A stretch of 64,000 nucleotides of DNA from Nocardiopsis dassonvillei_B (GCF_964273065.1 NZ_OZ186815.1:1302001-1366000); one strand, 5' to 3'. Shown: positions 44,798 to 53,379, numbered from the stretch's first letter. Numbers and translations are program-made. The notes: generated by a model from the letters alone, not told the origin.

Positions 44798-45644
44798 TGG
44801 CACCGCCTCCGAAGTTCACACCGCCGTTGACCGTCCCCATCTGAAAAGCCTGGCCGTCATTGCGGCCGACGCTGAAACTCGGGCCCGGGCCGTCGGTGCC
44901 GGAGGCGTCCGCTGAGCGCTCCGGGGAGCCACCGGTGCCTTCACCCTCCCGTTCCTGCTCCCCGTCGCGGTTCACGGAGTCGGGGTTCCACGAGGGAGTG
45001 GGCACGAAGAGGTATCCCTCGGCCTGGAAGCCCTTGCTCTGGACGGTCGCGGTCACCGGCTTCCACCGGCGGGGGTTGACGGTGGTGAAGCCGCCCAGGA
45101 CGACATCCTCGAAGACGCGCCGGGAGATGATCGCGGCCAGCAGGGTGGTGTCGGGGTCGGAGTCCTTGAGCTCCTGGCGCACAGGCTCGGAGTCGAGAAG
45201 GCGGTGGGTGTCGATCATGGCCTGGCCCATGGCGTCGATGCCGCTGCCGTCGCCGAGGTCGGGCAGTGGACCGACGTCGATGCTCAACCGAAACCGCATG
45301 CGCAGGTTCCGGTCGCGGGCGGCCAGGTCCGGCTGGACCTCCTCCAGGACCGTCTGCAGGTTCGACAGCAGGGGGCTGATGAGGAAGGGCAGGTGATGGG
45401 GTTCCGTCCCCAGGACGAAACCGTCTCCGCCGTGCCGGGGGAACCTGCGGTCCGTCCAGACCGACTCCAGGTCCGAGCGCTTGAAGGCCTCCTCCAGTAC
45501 CCGGGGGATCAGCACCCCGATGGTCTGCTGGTTCACGGCTTCGGTGGCGCTGAACCGCTCCATGTCCACGGCCAGGACGGCGCGGTAGGGCGGCAGCGGG
45601 GTGCTTCCCCCAGAGCTGGGCCTGCTGTTCTCCATGAGTTCCAT
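44787..45644 (-). CDS. Class III nucleotide cyclase-like protein with C-terminal amyloid-type motif
   Basis: A 285-aa protein. Residues about 18-215 have the class III cyclase fold pattern: first-strand metal Asp27 in AVLAVDMERFS, second metal Asp74 in RHGGDGFVLG, then MRFRLSIDVG, the helix THRLLDSEPV and the strand/loop LAAIISRRVFEDVV. A Gly/Glu/Asp-rich linker follows (about 218-256), and the end carries NDGQAFQMGTVNGGVNF (262-278), nearly the same as in the two STAND genes downstream. Many related actinomycete proteins are uncharacterised, so cyclase activity and base choice are unproven. ATG with GAGGAG 5 nt upstream. It is followed by STAND genes and preceded by a Crp/Fnr gene. Inferred role: effector producing a cyclic nucleotide when its motif is templated. 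Confidence 0.75.
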   Translation of the reverse strand: MELMENSRPSSGGSTPLPPYRAVLAVDMERFSATEAVNQQTIGVLIPRVLEEAFKRSDLESVWTDRRFPRHGGDGFVLGTEPHHLPFLISPLLSNLQTVLEEVQPDLAARDRNLRMRFRLSIDVGPLPDLGDGSGIDAMGQAMIDTHRLLDSEPVRQELKDSDPDTTLLAAIISRRVFEDVVLGGFTTVNPRRWKPVTATVQSKGFQAEGYLFVPTPSWNPDSVNRDGEQEREGEGTGGSPERSADASGTDGPGPSFSVGRNDGQAFQMGTVNGGVNFGGGANGG

Positions 45645-45771
45645 CGGGTCTCCTCGTCATGCGCGCGGCCATCCTCCGATCGGCCGTCGCCAGCTTCCCG
45701 GTTCCGGAAGCCGCGTACTGTTCACTTCCGAACATTCGAGGCCATGAGTGACGGGCGCCACCCCGCTCCGG

Positions 45772-46482
45772 TCACTCGGGGTCCTCGCCGTAGGCCAGGG
45801 CCTCCAACGCGCCCAGATCGAGAATGGCCACGTACCGGTGTCCGGTGCGGATCAGGTTCCGCTCCTTCAAACGGGTGTAGGCGTGGTGGACCGAAGTGCG
45901 GGACAGACCGACGAAGTCGGCGATCTCCTGCTGGGGGAGGGGGACCCGCAGGAGCCGCCCCTCACCGGGGGTCTCCGGGGCGTCGGTGAGGGCGGCCGGG
46001 GTCGGTTCGCCCAGCATGCTCGCCAGCTGGACCAGGGCCGCGGGCAGCCTGCGGTCGGCGGGGAGGGTCGCCTGCTGCACCCGCAGCCGGTCGCTCTCGC
46101 CCTGGCGCTGGAGAACGCTCTGCCACAGAGCGCCCTCCAGGTCGAGCTCCCGCAGCCTGTCCCGGAAGACCCGGGCCGGCAGGTAGGCCGTGGCGCCGGT
46201 GCACAGGGCCGTCACCGTGGCACTACGGGTGTTCTCCTCCCCGCCCAGTACCGACTCGCCGAGCACCTCACCACAGGCCCGGAAGGCGAGGGGCACGGAA
46301 GAGCCGTCGGCTCGCACCACGACCACCCGGACCCGACCGGTGAGTACGAGATGGACCCCGCTCGCGTCATCGCCTTGGTGCAGGAGGGTTTGCCCTTCCA
46401 CGAAGGGGATCCTGCTCGCGGTGGAGACGAGTGCGTTCCACTGCCCATCGGTGAGCAGTCCTCCGAATCCGCGCCTGTGCAT
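45772..46482 (-). CDS. Crp/Fnr-family transcription regulator with cNMP-binding fold
   Basis: A 236-aa protein. Residues about 15-130 form the cyclic-nucleotide-binding beta-roll (GQTLLHQGDDASGVHLVLTGRVRVVV, GEVLGESVLGG). The C-terminal winged helix has the recognition segment QQEIADFVGLSRTSVHHAYTRLKERNLI. It lacks the Fnr N-terminal cysteines. Start ATG with AAGGAG 6 nt upstream. The A/T-rich stretch around 46670-46745 is a plausible promoter. It lies 127 nt upstream of the cyclase-like gene on the same strand, so it may both regulate the cluster and sense its nucleotide. That link is inference. The residue set for cAMP binding (an RxS-type motif) is not clear. Confidence 0.82.
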   Translation of the reverse strand: MHRRGFGGLLTDGQWNALVSTASRIPFVEGQTLLHQGDDASGVHLVLTGRVRVVVVRADGSSVPLAFRACGEVLGESVLGGEENTRSATVTALCTGATAYLPARVFRDRLRELDLEGALWQSVLQRQGESDRLRVQQATLPADRRLPAALVQLASMLGEPTPAALTDAPETPGEGRLLRVPLPQQEIADFVGLSRTSVHHAYTRLKERNLIRTGHRYVAILDLGALEALAYGEDPE

Positions 46483-46799
46483 GCGGGTCTCCTTTTCACG
46501 AACGTGTACTGCCGCCCATCGGCCTGTCCGGATTCTCCTGGAGCTACGGCCGAGGAGTGGCCGAATGCCCGGAATCGGCCACTCCCGAAGGGATTCGGGG
46601 AAGTACGTGCGGGCCGGACATGCGGCCGTGAAAAGGGATCATCCAGAGGGCATCGCCCCGAGCCATTCACCGCACTCATGCAGATCGTGTATATCGCCAA
46701 CCACATAACGATATCCAAGCTCACAAAACCGAAAGCTCCGTGTTCCTCTCCGGACCGGGCAAAGCACGTTCCTGGGAGGCGCCGAGATGGGTGTTTCAG

Positions 46800-47009
46800 G
46801 TGCCGCTCGGAGGAATTCCTGTGGGACCCGCCGTCCGCATAGTTGGGGTGAACAGGGGCACCAGCAACTTCGCGATCTGGGCGTACACCGACACCGGCCG
46901 GGATCTGCTGGTCAACGCGATCGGCGCCTACAGTGGACAGGCACGCCTCGCGGAGGGGACCATGCTGCCGGCCATCACGGCCGAGGGCGGGGGTCCCTGG
47001 CCCGGTGAC
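46800..47009 (+). pseudogene. Fragment of a beta-rich domain protein
   Basis: A piece reading RIVGVNRGTSNFAIWAYTD, then TGRDLLVNAIGAYSG and MLPAITAEGGGPWP looks like real protein (a compact beta domain seen at the C-terminus of some actinomycete secreted or lipo-proteins), but it has no start in front of it and runs into non-coding-like sequence after 47010. The flanking 46483-46800 and 47184-47326 show no gene. It is probably a remnant. Confidence 0.5.
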
Positions 47010-47093
47010 GTCGGCGGATCGGGAATCGAGGGCGGCCGGGTGTTCCCACGCCCTGGCACCGCAGGACCGCCGGGGCTCCAGAGGTCCGCGGGA

Positions 47094-47183
47094 TCACCCG
47101 GGTCCACCCGTCCTTCCTCCTCACCGACCGCGGGCAGGTGCGTGCGGAGCTCCTCCGGGTCCGGCGCCCGGAAGGTGTGCCGC
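47094..47183 (+). other. Degenerate copy matching the 19.2-kb relict
   Basis: Encodes TRVHPSFLLTDRGQVRAEL and then LRVRRPEGVPP in one frame. It shares an identical 14-mer and diverged sequence with 19220-19320. The coding look with no start suggests the end of a lost gene. An open frame continues into the next gene, but the true start there is 47327. Confidence 0.45.
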
Positions 47184-47326
47184 CAGCCATGCGCGTCGGC
47201 TCCGCCAACAGCCTGTCGGCGTCCCACGGGCACGCAGGAGAGACTGAAGTGTCCTTTCCGAGGTGTCCGACGGGTGCGTCGGAGCATCCGGGTAGGTGCC
47301 GGAAATCCGAGAACGACAGGGGCACG

Positions 47327-48376
47327 ATGCGGGAGATCCGTCTACTGGGCGAGGGGTGGGGCAGGGCCCGCCTCCAGTTGGTCCAGGACACCTTGCTGGT
47401 CACCGTGGAGGACGAACACGCATCCGGCCCTCTCAGCGACGACCACCTCGCGATCGCCTTCGACCTGCCGAGCCGCCGCCCCCTGGGCCCCGCGGCCTCC
47501 TTCGCCTCCCCGGTCCACCTGGCCGAACTTCCCTCATTCGGCTCCGCCCCGGTCCTGGCGTCCCTCACCTCCAAGACCCTGGTGATCAACGACGTGCGCG
47601 ATGGTTCCGTCCTGGAGACCTTCCCCCTGCCCGGCGTAGGGACGGGGGAAGGGTTCCAGGACGCGTGTCATCTGGCCGTGGGCCACCACGGTGGCCGTGA
47701 CCTGCTCTTCCTGCACGAGGGCGGCGGGGGTCCCTACCACCGTTCGGTGTCCGCCGTGGACCTGGCCACCGGCGAACCGCTCCCGGCCCTGGGGGACGAC
47801 CACTTCCGTTACCGGGAGGTCAGCGAGTGCCTCACCCTGCGGCACGGCTACCTGGCATGGCCCGGCACCGAGGAGGTCGTCGAGTTCTGGGCCGACGGCT
47901 TCGACGTCGTCGACAAGCCCTTCGTCTACGTACAGCGGGCGGACGACGGCGCCCGGGTGGGCAAAGTCGGGCTCGACCACGGGGTCCCCGAAGACCGGGC
48001 AGTGGAGATCGCTCACGCGGCCGGGTGCACCTACCTCGCCGAGGCCGGGGACATCTTCACCCTGCCAGGCCTGGAGCCGGTGTTCCCCGAGGGAGACCCG
48101 TGGACTGTGGTGTCGCGGGTGACCGAGTGGGACGGACGACCGGTCGCCGTCCTCGTCCGGGAGCAGGGGCATCCGCAGGAACTTCCAGGGCGGTTGTACC
48201 ACCTGTTCCTGGACACGGACACGCCGAGGAAGGTCGCCCTCCCCTGGTCTCTCCCGCCGCGGGTACACGACCTTGCGGCCGCCACCGACGGCACGATCGT
48301 GGTCTCCTCGGCCGAGGGTGTCCACGCGTTCGACGTGGATCCCGCAGCGGCCGCCCGCACCGATCCACCGGATTGA
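47327..48376 (+). CDS. Beta-propeller-like protein, function unknown
   Basis: A 349-aa protein rich in beta strands with repeated short blocks ending in W/F/Y and D-G turns (SKTLVINDVRDGSVLETFPL, HHGGRDLLFLHEGG, LRHGYLAWPGTEEVVEFWADG, EWDGRPVAVLVREQG, LAAATDGTIVVSSAEGVHAFD). This is the pattern of a WD40/YVTN-type propeller. It has no signal peptide or membrane helix, so it is probably cytosolic. I chose the ATG at 47327 (MREIRLLGEGW); an open frame extends to 47138 through a gene remnant and is rejected. It stands alone between remnants on both sides. Confidence 0.65.
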   Translation: MREIRLLGEGWGRARLQLVQDTLLVTVEDEHASGPLSDDHLAIAFDLPSRRPLGPAASFASPVHLAELPSFGSAPVLASLTSKTLVINDVRDGSVLETFPLPGVGTGEGFQDACHLAVGHHGGRDLLFLHEGGGGPYHRSVSAVDLATGEPLPALGDDHFRYREVSECLTLRHGYLAWPGTEEVVEFWADGFDVVDKPFVYVQRADDGARVGKVGLDHGVPEDRAVEIAHAAGCTYLAEAGDIFTLPGLEPVFPEGDPWTVVSRVTEWDGRPVAVLVREQGHPQELPGRLYHLFLDTDTPRKVALPWSLPPRVHDLAAATDGTIVVSSAEGVHAFDVDPAAAARTDPPD

Positions 48377-48454
48377 GCCGGTCGGTATCGGAGCGGGTCC
48401 GGTCCCCACCCGAACGGCCGAGGGTGCTCCGGTCTCCCCACCCGGGGGACACGA

Positions 48455-48623
48455 CACGGCGCTGTACCCGGAGGCGGCCGAGCCGGCCCGGAAGGTGTAC
48501 CGACTGTAGGAGCGCCTGGGGCGGGTGGAGGAGGGACGGGCATTCGTCGACGGGCCGCAGAGCGGGCACCGGTGCAGGCTGCGGTTCATGGCCGAACTCG
48601 ACCGGGTGGGCCTCGAACGGTGA
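48455..48623 (+). pseudogene. Fragment with in-frame stop
   Basis: The frame LYPEAAEPARKVYRL, stop (TAG at 48507-48509), ERLGRVEEGRAFVDGP, FMAELDRVGLER, stop at 48623 reads as one helical C-terminus interrupted by a single nonsense codon. It resembles the end of a TPR-like or helical-repeat protein. The 5' part is missing. It is a remnant. Confidence 0.45.
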
Positions 48624-48638
48624 CGGCGCCCGTGCCGG

Positions 48639-49607
48639 TCAGGGGAGGGCGGGGGTGCCGCAGCACTTCTTGTACTTGCGGGTGGAGCCGCACCAGCAGG
48701 GCTCGTTGCGGCCGGGCGGCCAGGGTGACAGGCGCGGGGAGTCGGCGGGGGTCACCTCCTCGGCCCATTCCTCCAGGAGGTCGTCGCAGTCCAGGTCGGG
48801 ATGTGCGCGGGCGAGGGGGGAGATCTCGGCGGGGTCTGCGAGGAGCGTGAAGAGGCGGGCGTCGGGATGGGCGCGCTTGGCCTCGCGGAGCTCGCGCTCG
48901 GCGGTGGTGTGGTGGTGGGCGGCCTCCCCCGCGCGCAGGAGGCGCGCGTCCTGGGCGGCGGCCAGGGAGTCGCGGGAGAAGACCGGGCGGACGACCTCGG
49001 GGACGAAGGGGGCATCGGGGCCCTCCGCGGTGTCCCGGTCGTCTGGGGCGGTCAGGGCGACGCGGTCGTGGCCGTCCGGTGCCGGCCCCGGGCGTTCGCG
49101 CATCCGGGCCCGGCCCCGGAGCGGCATGAGGTCGAAGGGGTGGGCGCCGGCGGCCTGCTCGGCCGGGCCGGCGAGCAGGTGGCGGCAGGCGAGGTTGTAG
49201 CAGTGCAGGGCCTTGTCGTGTTCCCCGGCCTCCTCGAACTCCTCGGCGAGCAGGTGGGCCGGTCCGGGGGCCGGGTGCCGGTCGCGCAGGAGGGAGTCGA
49301 CCAGGGCGCCCGCCCGGTGGGGTTCCCCGTCCCTGCGGAGCAGGTCGGCCGGGGAGTAGGGCGCGTACCGGCGGACCGCCGGTTCGGGGGCGTGCTCGCG
49401 GACCGCCTCGAGCAGGTGCCGCGGCCGCTCCCCGTCTCCGGTCCGGTCCGGGTGCTCGGCGGCGTCCAGGAGGAGGTCCAGGGCCTGGTCGGGGTGGCGG
49501 TCGAGGTCGGCGCGGTCGGCTTCGGTCAGCCCCGCCCGTTCCAGAGCGGCCCACAGCGGTGCGGGAACGACCCCGTCGAGGCCTGTCGGAGGGTTCTCGG
49601 TGTCCAT
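48639..49607 (-). CDS. SEC-C motif protein with TPR-like domain (copy 1)
   Basis: A 322-aa protein ending in a zinc-binding SEC-C motif, PGRNEPCWCGSTRKYKKCCG (CxCx8CC pattern, about residues 297-316), as at the C-terminus of SecA and of many stand-alone proteins. The rest is helical with TPR-like features (AEEFEEAGEHDKALHCYNLACRHLL). A paralogue lies at 53409-54473. SEC-C modules often recruit SecB or other proteins; the role here is unknown. ATG at 49607. Stop immediately before a gene remnant on the other strand. Confidence 0.78.
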   Translation of the reverse strand: MDTENPPTGLDGVVPAPLWAALERAGLTEADRADLDRHPDQALDLLLDAAEHPDRTGDGERPRHLLEAVREHAPEPAVRRYAPYSPADLLRRDGEPHRAGALVDSLLRDRHPAPGPAHLLAEEFEEAGEHDKALHCYNLACRHLLAGPAEQAAGAHPFDLMPLRGRARMRERPGPAPDGHDRVALTAPDDRDTAEGPDAPFVPEVVRPVFSRDSLAAAQDARLLRAGEAAHHHTTAERELREAKRAHPDARLFTLLADPAEISPLARAHPDLDCDDLLEEWAEEVTPADSPRLSPWPPGRNEPCWCGSTRKYKKCCGTPALP

Positions 49608-49941
49608 GTTCCGAACCTAGAAGATCCGCGGAGGGCGCGCCGGGTGTTCGCGCGGGTTGTGGACGGCGGGCCCGGGATGGGGATTCGGTCGTCCGGCGGG
49701 TGGGATCTCGACGGGTACATGCCTGCCGGGCAAAGGGCGGTGCGAGGGGTTTTCGGGCGGCTGGGCGGGGTGCGGGCGGGTTGTTTCGGGGGTGCGGGCG
49801 GGATAGGGGCGGACCGTTGTGGAAAGTGGCTTCCGGTTGCACGAAACCGCCCCCGGTGCGGGCGCTCAGACGATAGAACGGTGGTCGTTGCACGCGGTGA
49901 GGTGGTCGTCGCGGACGGTGCGGTGAGAGCGGGGAACGGCA
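49608..49941. other. Intergenic region, no gene seen
   Basis: Divergent promoter region of the SEC-C gene and the 49942 gene. G+C-rich with no convincing -35/-10 pair and no strong hairpin. Confidence 0.4.
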
Positions 49942-51639
49942 ATGGTGTGCGCGGGTGCGGACGGCGGTGGGCCGGACCGGCCGCGGGTCGTCCCGGAGGA
50001 CGGGGGCCCCTCGGCCGCGGAGGCGGGGGCTGATGCCGTCGCGGAGGACGGGGACGGGCTCCCCGCCGGCTGCCCGGTACGGGCTCTGGTGTTCGAGCGG
50101 GAGTACGGGCACTTCGAGGAGTCCCTGCCGATGTCGGGGTGGGGCATGGGCGGACGCGCCTCCTTCGCCCCGCCGAGCGAGGCGTCGCTGGCCGGGGCGG
50201 CGGCGGAGACCGTGCCGCTGCGCGACCTGCTGGGGCTGGCCCGGTGGGTCGCACCGGAGAAGCCGCTGACCCCGGACGGGGCGCTCGGCCCCGACGACGT
50301 GCGCGCCGCCGTGGAGGAGCTGGGGCTGTGGCCCGCCGTGTCGGAGGAGGCCGCCGCCGAGCGCGCCGACCGGCTGCGGCGGCTGCGCGGCGCCCGGGAC
50401 CTGCCCGAGTTCGCCGCGCTGTGGCGTGCCGCGGTCGACCTGGAGGTCATCGAGGCCGATTCCGGGACGGCACGACCCGCCGCCGGGATCGCGGGCGGGG
50501 ACCCCGAGGAGCTCCTGGACGTGTGGGAGGCCCTGTTCCTGTCGGCCGTCGAGGGGGACGAGCTCCCCGGCAGGGAGGTCGGCGGGGAGGAGGTCCTGTC
50601 GGCGGCCCTGTGCATGCTGCAGGAGATGCCCCGGGGAGCCGAGGTGCCGCTGATGGACCTGGTCGACCTGGCGCGGGACCTGAGGCGAGACCGGGACCCG
50701 GCGGAACCCGAGCACCTGGCCTATCCCGCGGTGATCGAGGCGATGTACGCCGGGGTGGTGCGGCTGGCCAGGGCCGGTGCGGTCCGGCTGGTCGGGCGCT
50801 CCCCCGCCGGGCTGCTGGTCCCGCACCGGCTGGGCCGCGGGCGGGCGCCCCGGCCGCTGTGGCCCGGCGCCCAGGAGACGATGTCGACCGAGCCGGTCGA
50901 CGGCGCGGTGGCGCTCACCGCGCTGGGCCGCTACGGGGCGCGGCTGCTGCTGCCCGAGGGCGGACCGCCGCTGGGCGGGGTGCCCGCACCGCGCGTCGGG
51001 GAGTCCTTCGGCGGCGGGGAGTCCGGGGCCGAAGGCGGTGGGGAGCCGGGGGCGGACGGTGCCGCCCGGCTCCTGGACTCGCTGAGCGCCCTCCCCCTGC
51101 AGTGGCACGCGGCCGAGGTGGGGCCGTGGCTGGCCGGGCGGACGGACGCCGAGGCGGTGCGGGAGATCGCGGCCGCCACGGGGGACCCGACCCCGCTGGG
51201 GGCGCTGCGCCGCACCATCGGGGTGTCGGTGCTGTCCATGGTGGGCGACGGGGCGGCGCCGGAGCTGCGCGCCCTGCTCGCCTCCGGGCGCCCGGAGGCG
51301 TCCGGCCTGGCGGCCGGGGCCCTGATGGCCCTGCCCGGGACCCCGCCCGAGGAACACCGGAGGCTGCTCACCGAGTACGGCCCCTGGTGGGCGATCGACA
51401 CGGTGTCCGGGCTGCTGGCCCTGGGCGAGGAGCACCTCGCGGAACTGCTCGACCCCGGGAACGAGGAGGGGACCGATCCCCTCGGCGAACTCCTGCTGTC
51501 CGGGGAGGAGCGGGTGGGGCGGGTCGACCACCCCGCGGCGCTGCCGGTGCTGGACGCGCTGGGGCGCCTGCACCCGGACGAGGAGGTCGCGGCGGCCGCG
51601 CGCCAGGCGGCCGACAGGGTTCGCGCCCGTCGGGGCTGA
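49942..51639 (+). CDS. Helical-repeat protein of unknown function
   Basis: A 565-aa protein. The N-terminal 35 residues are low-complexity. The body has a first domain (about 50-260) with PLRDLLGLARWVAPEKPLTPDG, AVEELGLWPAV and LRRLRGARDLPEFAALWRAAVDLEVIE, and a second, winged-helix-like block around 210-290 (LCMLQEMPRGAEVPLMDLVDLARDL). The last ~200 residues (WLAGRTDAEAVREIAAATGDPTPLGALRRTIG, LRALLASGRPEASGLAAGALMALPG) are HEAT-like repeats. No catalytic motif, signal or membrane helix. ATG at 49942 with GGGGA 6 nt upstream. It is convergent with the DUF5685 gene. Similar proteins occur in actinomycetes next to SEC-C proteins, which fits the neighbours here, but no function is known to me. 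Confidence 0.7.
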   Translation: MVCAGADGGGPDRPRVVPEDGGPSAAEAGADAVAEDGDGLPAGCPVRALVFEREYGHFEESLPMSGWGMGGRASFAPPSEASLAGAAAETVPLRDLLGLARWVAPEKPLTPDGALGPDDVRAAVEELGLWPAVSEEAAAERADRLRRLRGARDLPEFAALWRAAVDLEVIEADSGTARPAAGIAGGDPEELLDVWEALFLSAVEGDELPGREVGGEEVLSAALCMLQEMPRGAEVPLMDLVDLARDLRRDRDPAEPEHLAYPAVIEAMYAGVVRLARAGAVRLVGRSPAGLLVPHRLGRGRAPRPLWPGAQETMSTEPVDGAVALTALGRYGARLLLPEGGPPLGGVPAPRVGESFGGGESGAEGGGEPGADGAARLLDSLSALPLQWHAAEVGPWLAGRTDAEAVREIAAATGDPTPLGALRRTIGVSVLSMVGDGAAPELRALLASGRPEASGLAAGALMALPGTPPEEHRRLLTEYGPWWAIDTVSGLLALGEEHLAELLDPGNEEGTDPLGELLLSGEERVGRVDHPAALPVLDALGRLHPDEEVAAAARQAADRVRARRG

Positions 51640-51652
51640 CGGGGACGAGCGT

Positions 51653-51685
51653 CCCGGGCGGGCCGTTCTCCCCCGCCCGCCCGGG
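51653..51685 (+). terminator. Hairpin after the 49942 gene
   Basis: CCCGGGCGGG / CCCGCCCGGG form a 10-bp stem with a 13-nt loop (an 8-bp alternative has a 9-nt loop), 14 nt after the stop. Convergent region; nothing else seen up to 51926. Confidence 0.55.
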
Positions 51686-51926
51686 GCATCCCGCGCGCCC
51701 CGGGTCGTTGCCGGTCCGGGGCACGCGGCCCGGTGGCCGGTCTCATGGCCGGTTCCCGCCGGGTGGTGTGATGGCTCGGGGACGCGCCGACGGCGGGCCT
51801 GCGGCAGGTGTCGGGGCGTCGTCTCGGGGGTTCCGGGGTCGAACGGGGCCGAGCCGGTCGGGAACCGTGCTCACGCCGGGGAGGCCCGCCGCCGAGCGGG
51901 TCGGCCCGCTGCGCGGCGGAGGGCGA

Positions 51927-53231
51927 TCAGCCGTCGCAGCAACAGCAGCAGTGGTCGCAGTTGCAGTTGCAGTCCGGGCAGTCGCAGCCGTCGCACCAGG
52001 CACTGCGCCGTTTTCCCGACCAGGGCCCCGGGTGGGGGTCGCGGCAGCAGAGCTGGCACGTGCAGCACATGAAGAGCGCCACCGCGCAGCCGGTGAGGGG
52101 TCCCCGGCGCTTGGGCGGGTGGTGCAGTTCCGGGGTGTTGCAGGAGCAGGAGCCGCAGCAGCCGCCTTCGGAGCCGCGGCCGCCGCCCCCGCCGCCGTGG
52201 GAGTCGTACCCTCCGCCCCCGGAGGCGCCGCCGTCGTCGCGGCGCCGCTTCCGTTTCCGGTCCGGGTGCCCCTGTCCGTGGGGGTGGTGCGGGCCTGCGG
52301 GCGGGTACTGGTCGGGGTGCGGGTGCCCGTGGAGATGACCGTGCGGGTGCGGGTGGCCGTGGCCGGGCTGGTGGTGGCCCGCCTTGGAGAAGGTGCGGTC
52401 GACGGCGCGGCCGAGTTCGCGCACCAGCAGGGCGCGCACCAGGCGGTCGTCGGTGAACACGGCCTCCGCCAGGGCCAGGCGGACTCCCAGCACCGCGCCG
52501 TCGCACAGTTCGCGGGCCCGGTCCAGGCCGGTACCGGTGGCGGTGAGCGGGTTCCAGGCGCCCCGGGCCCGGTCCTCCTCCAGGTCCTCGACGGCGTCGA
52601 GGAGGTGGGCGACGCGGCCGAACAGGCGGCCCGCCTCGCGCAGCGGCTCGGCGTTGGTCGGGCACCCCGCCAGGACGGCGGTGTGCGCGAACGCCTCGCC
52701 GGTGGCCTCCTCCGCGGGGGCGGTGACGGTGAGGACGTCGGTGCCGGGTCCGGCCGAGAGTTCGAGTTCGCGCTGGCGGTCGATGACCGCGAGCAGGGTG
52801 GAGCCGTCGATCCCGAGGCCGTCGCCGGAGGCGGTGGCGCCGCGCCGCCAGCGTTCGGCCACCCGGCCCGCGAAGGCGCGCACCCCGGGGCGGGCGTAGA
52901 TGCCGTCGCCGTCCTCGATGTGGTCGGCGATCTTGGCGGAGGCCAGCAACAGGGACACCGCCGCGGCCAGGCGGGCTCCGGCGCCGTCGGCGGCCCGCGC
53001 CCCGCGCATGCCGCGCAGGGGGCAGCGGCCGGCCTCGCGGGTTCCGGCCTGCTCCGGCGCCTGGGCGGCGGTCAGGACGGAGATGACGAGGCCGTCGTAG
53101 TTGGTGGCGATCCTGGAGGCCTGGCCGTGGTCGTCCCGCAGGGCCAGGCACAGTCCGCACATGTGGGCCATCCACTCGTCGGCCAGGCCTTCGGGCAGGG
53201 TGTGCCGGCAGGGACGCAGGATTCCGAACAC
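51927..53231 (-). CDS. DUF5685 family protein with Cys/His-rich tail
   Basis: A 434-aa protein beginning VFGILRPCRHTL, the signature opening of actinomycete DUF5685 proteins (MFGIIRPCRH). An internal cysteine motif is CGLCLALRDDHGQ. The first ~280 residues form a helical domain; SLLLASAKIADHIEDGD and LLDAVEDLEEDRARGAWNPLT contain acidic clusters that look like metal or diphosphate ligands of a prenyl-transferase-like fold, which is inference. The tail (about 300-434) is extraordinary: a His/Pro-rich run (GHPHPHGHLHGHPHP), a Gly/Ser stretch, then about twenty cysteines including CCGSCSC, MCCTCQLCC and CDCPDCNCNCDHCCCCC. I use GTG at 53231 because the family starts there; GTG at 53246 is possible. 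Confidence 0.72.
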   Translation of the reverse strand: MFGILRPCRHTLPEGLADEWMAHMCGLCLALRDDHGQASRIATNYDGLVISVLTAAQAPEQAGTREAGRCPLRGMRGARAADGAGARLAAAVSLLLASAKIADHIEDGDGIYARPGVRAFAGRVAERWRRGATASGDGLGIDGSTLLAVIDRQRELELSAGPGTDVLTVTAPAEEATGEAFAHTAVLAGCPTNAEPLREAGRLFGRVAHLLDAVEDLEEDRARGAWNPLTATGTGLDRARELCDGAVLGVRLALAEAVFTDDRLVRALLVRELGRAVDRTFSKAGHHQPGHGHPHPHGHLHGHPHPDQYPPAGPHHPHGQGHPDRKRKRRRDDGGASGGGGYDSHGGGGGGRGSEGGCCGSCSCNTPELHHPPKRRGPLTGCAVALFMCCTCQLCCRDPHPGPWSGKRRSAWCDGCDCPDCNCNCDHCCCCCDG

Positions 53232-53345
53232 GGGGCGCCGCCTCACTTCGGGTCGTCACGATGTCATGGACGACGGTTCGATGCGCGGTACGGCCTCCGG
53301 GTTCCGGCCTTCGGTCCGGTGTGCGGGGCGGCGTACGGAACGCTT

Positions 53346-53379
53346 CGTCCCCGGACCGGGTGCGTCCGGTCCGGGGACG
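53346..53379 (-). terminator. Strong hairpin after SEC-C copy 2
   Basis: A perfect 14-bp stem (CGTCCCCGGACCGG / CCGGTCCGGGGACG) with a 6-nt loop, about 30 nt beyond the stop of the gene at 53409. Confidence 0.7.

Noticed and set aside
47138..47326. Earlier start of the propeller-like gene
   Set aside because: That part is the relict sequence shared with 19.2 kb. The ATG at 47327 starts the repeated beta pattern.
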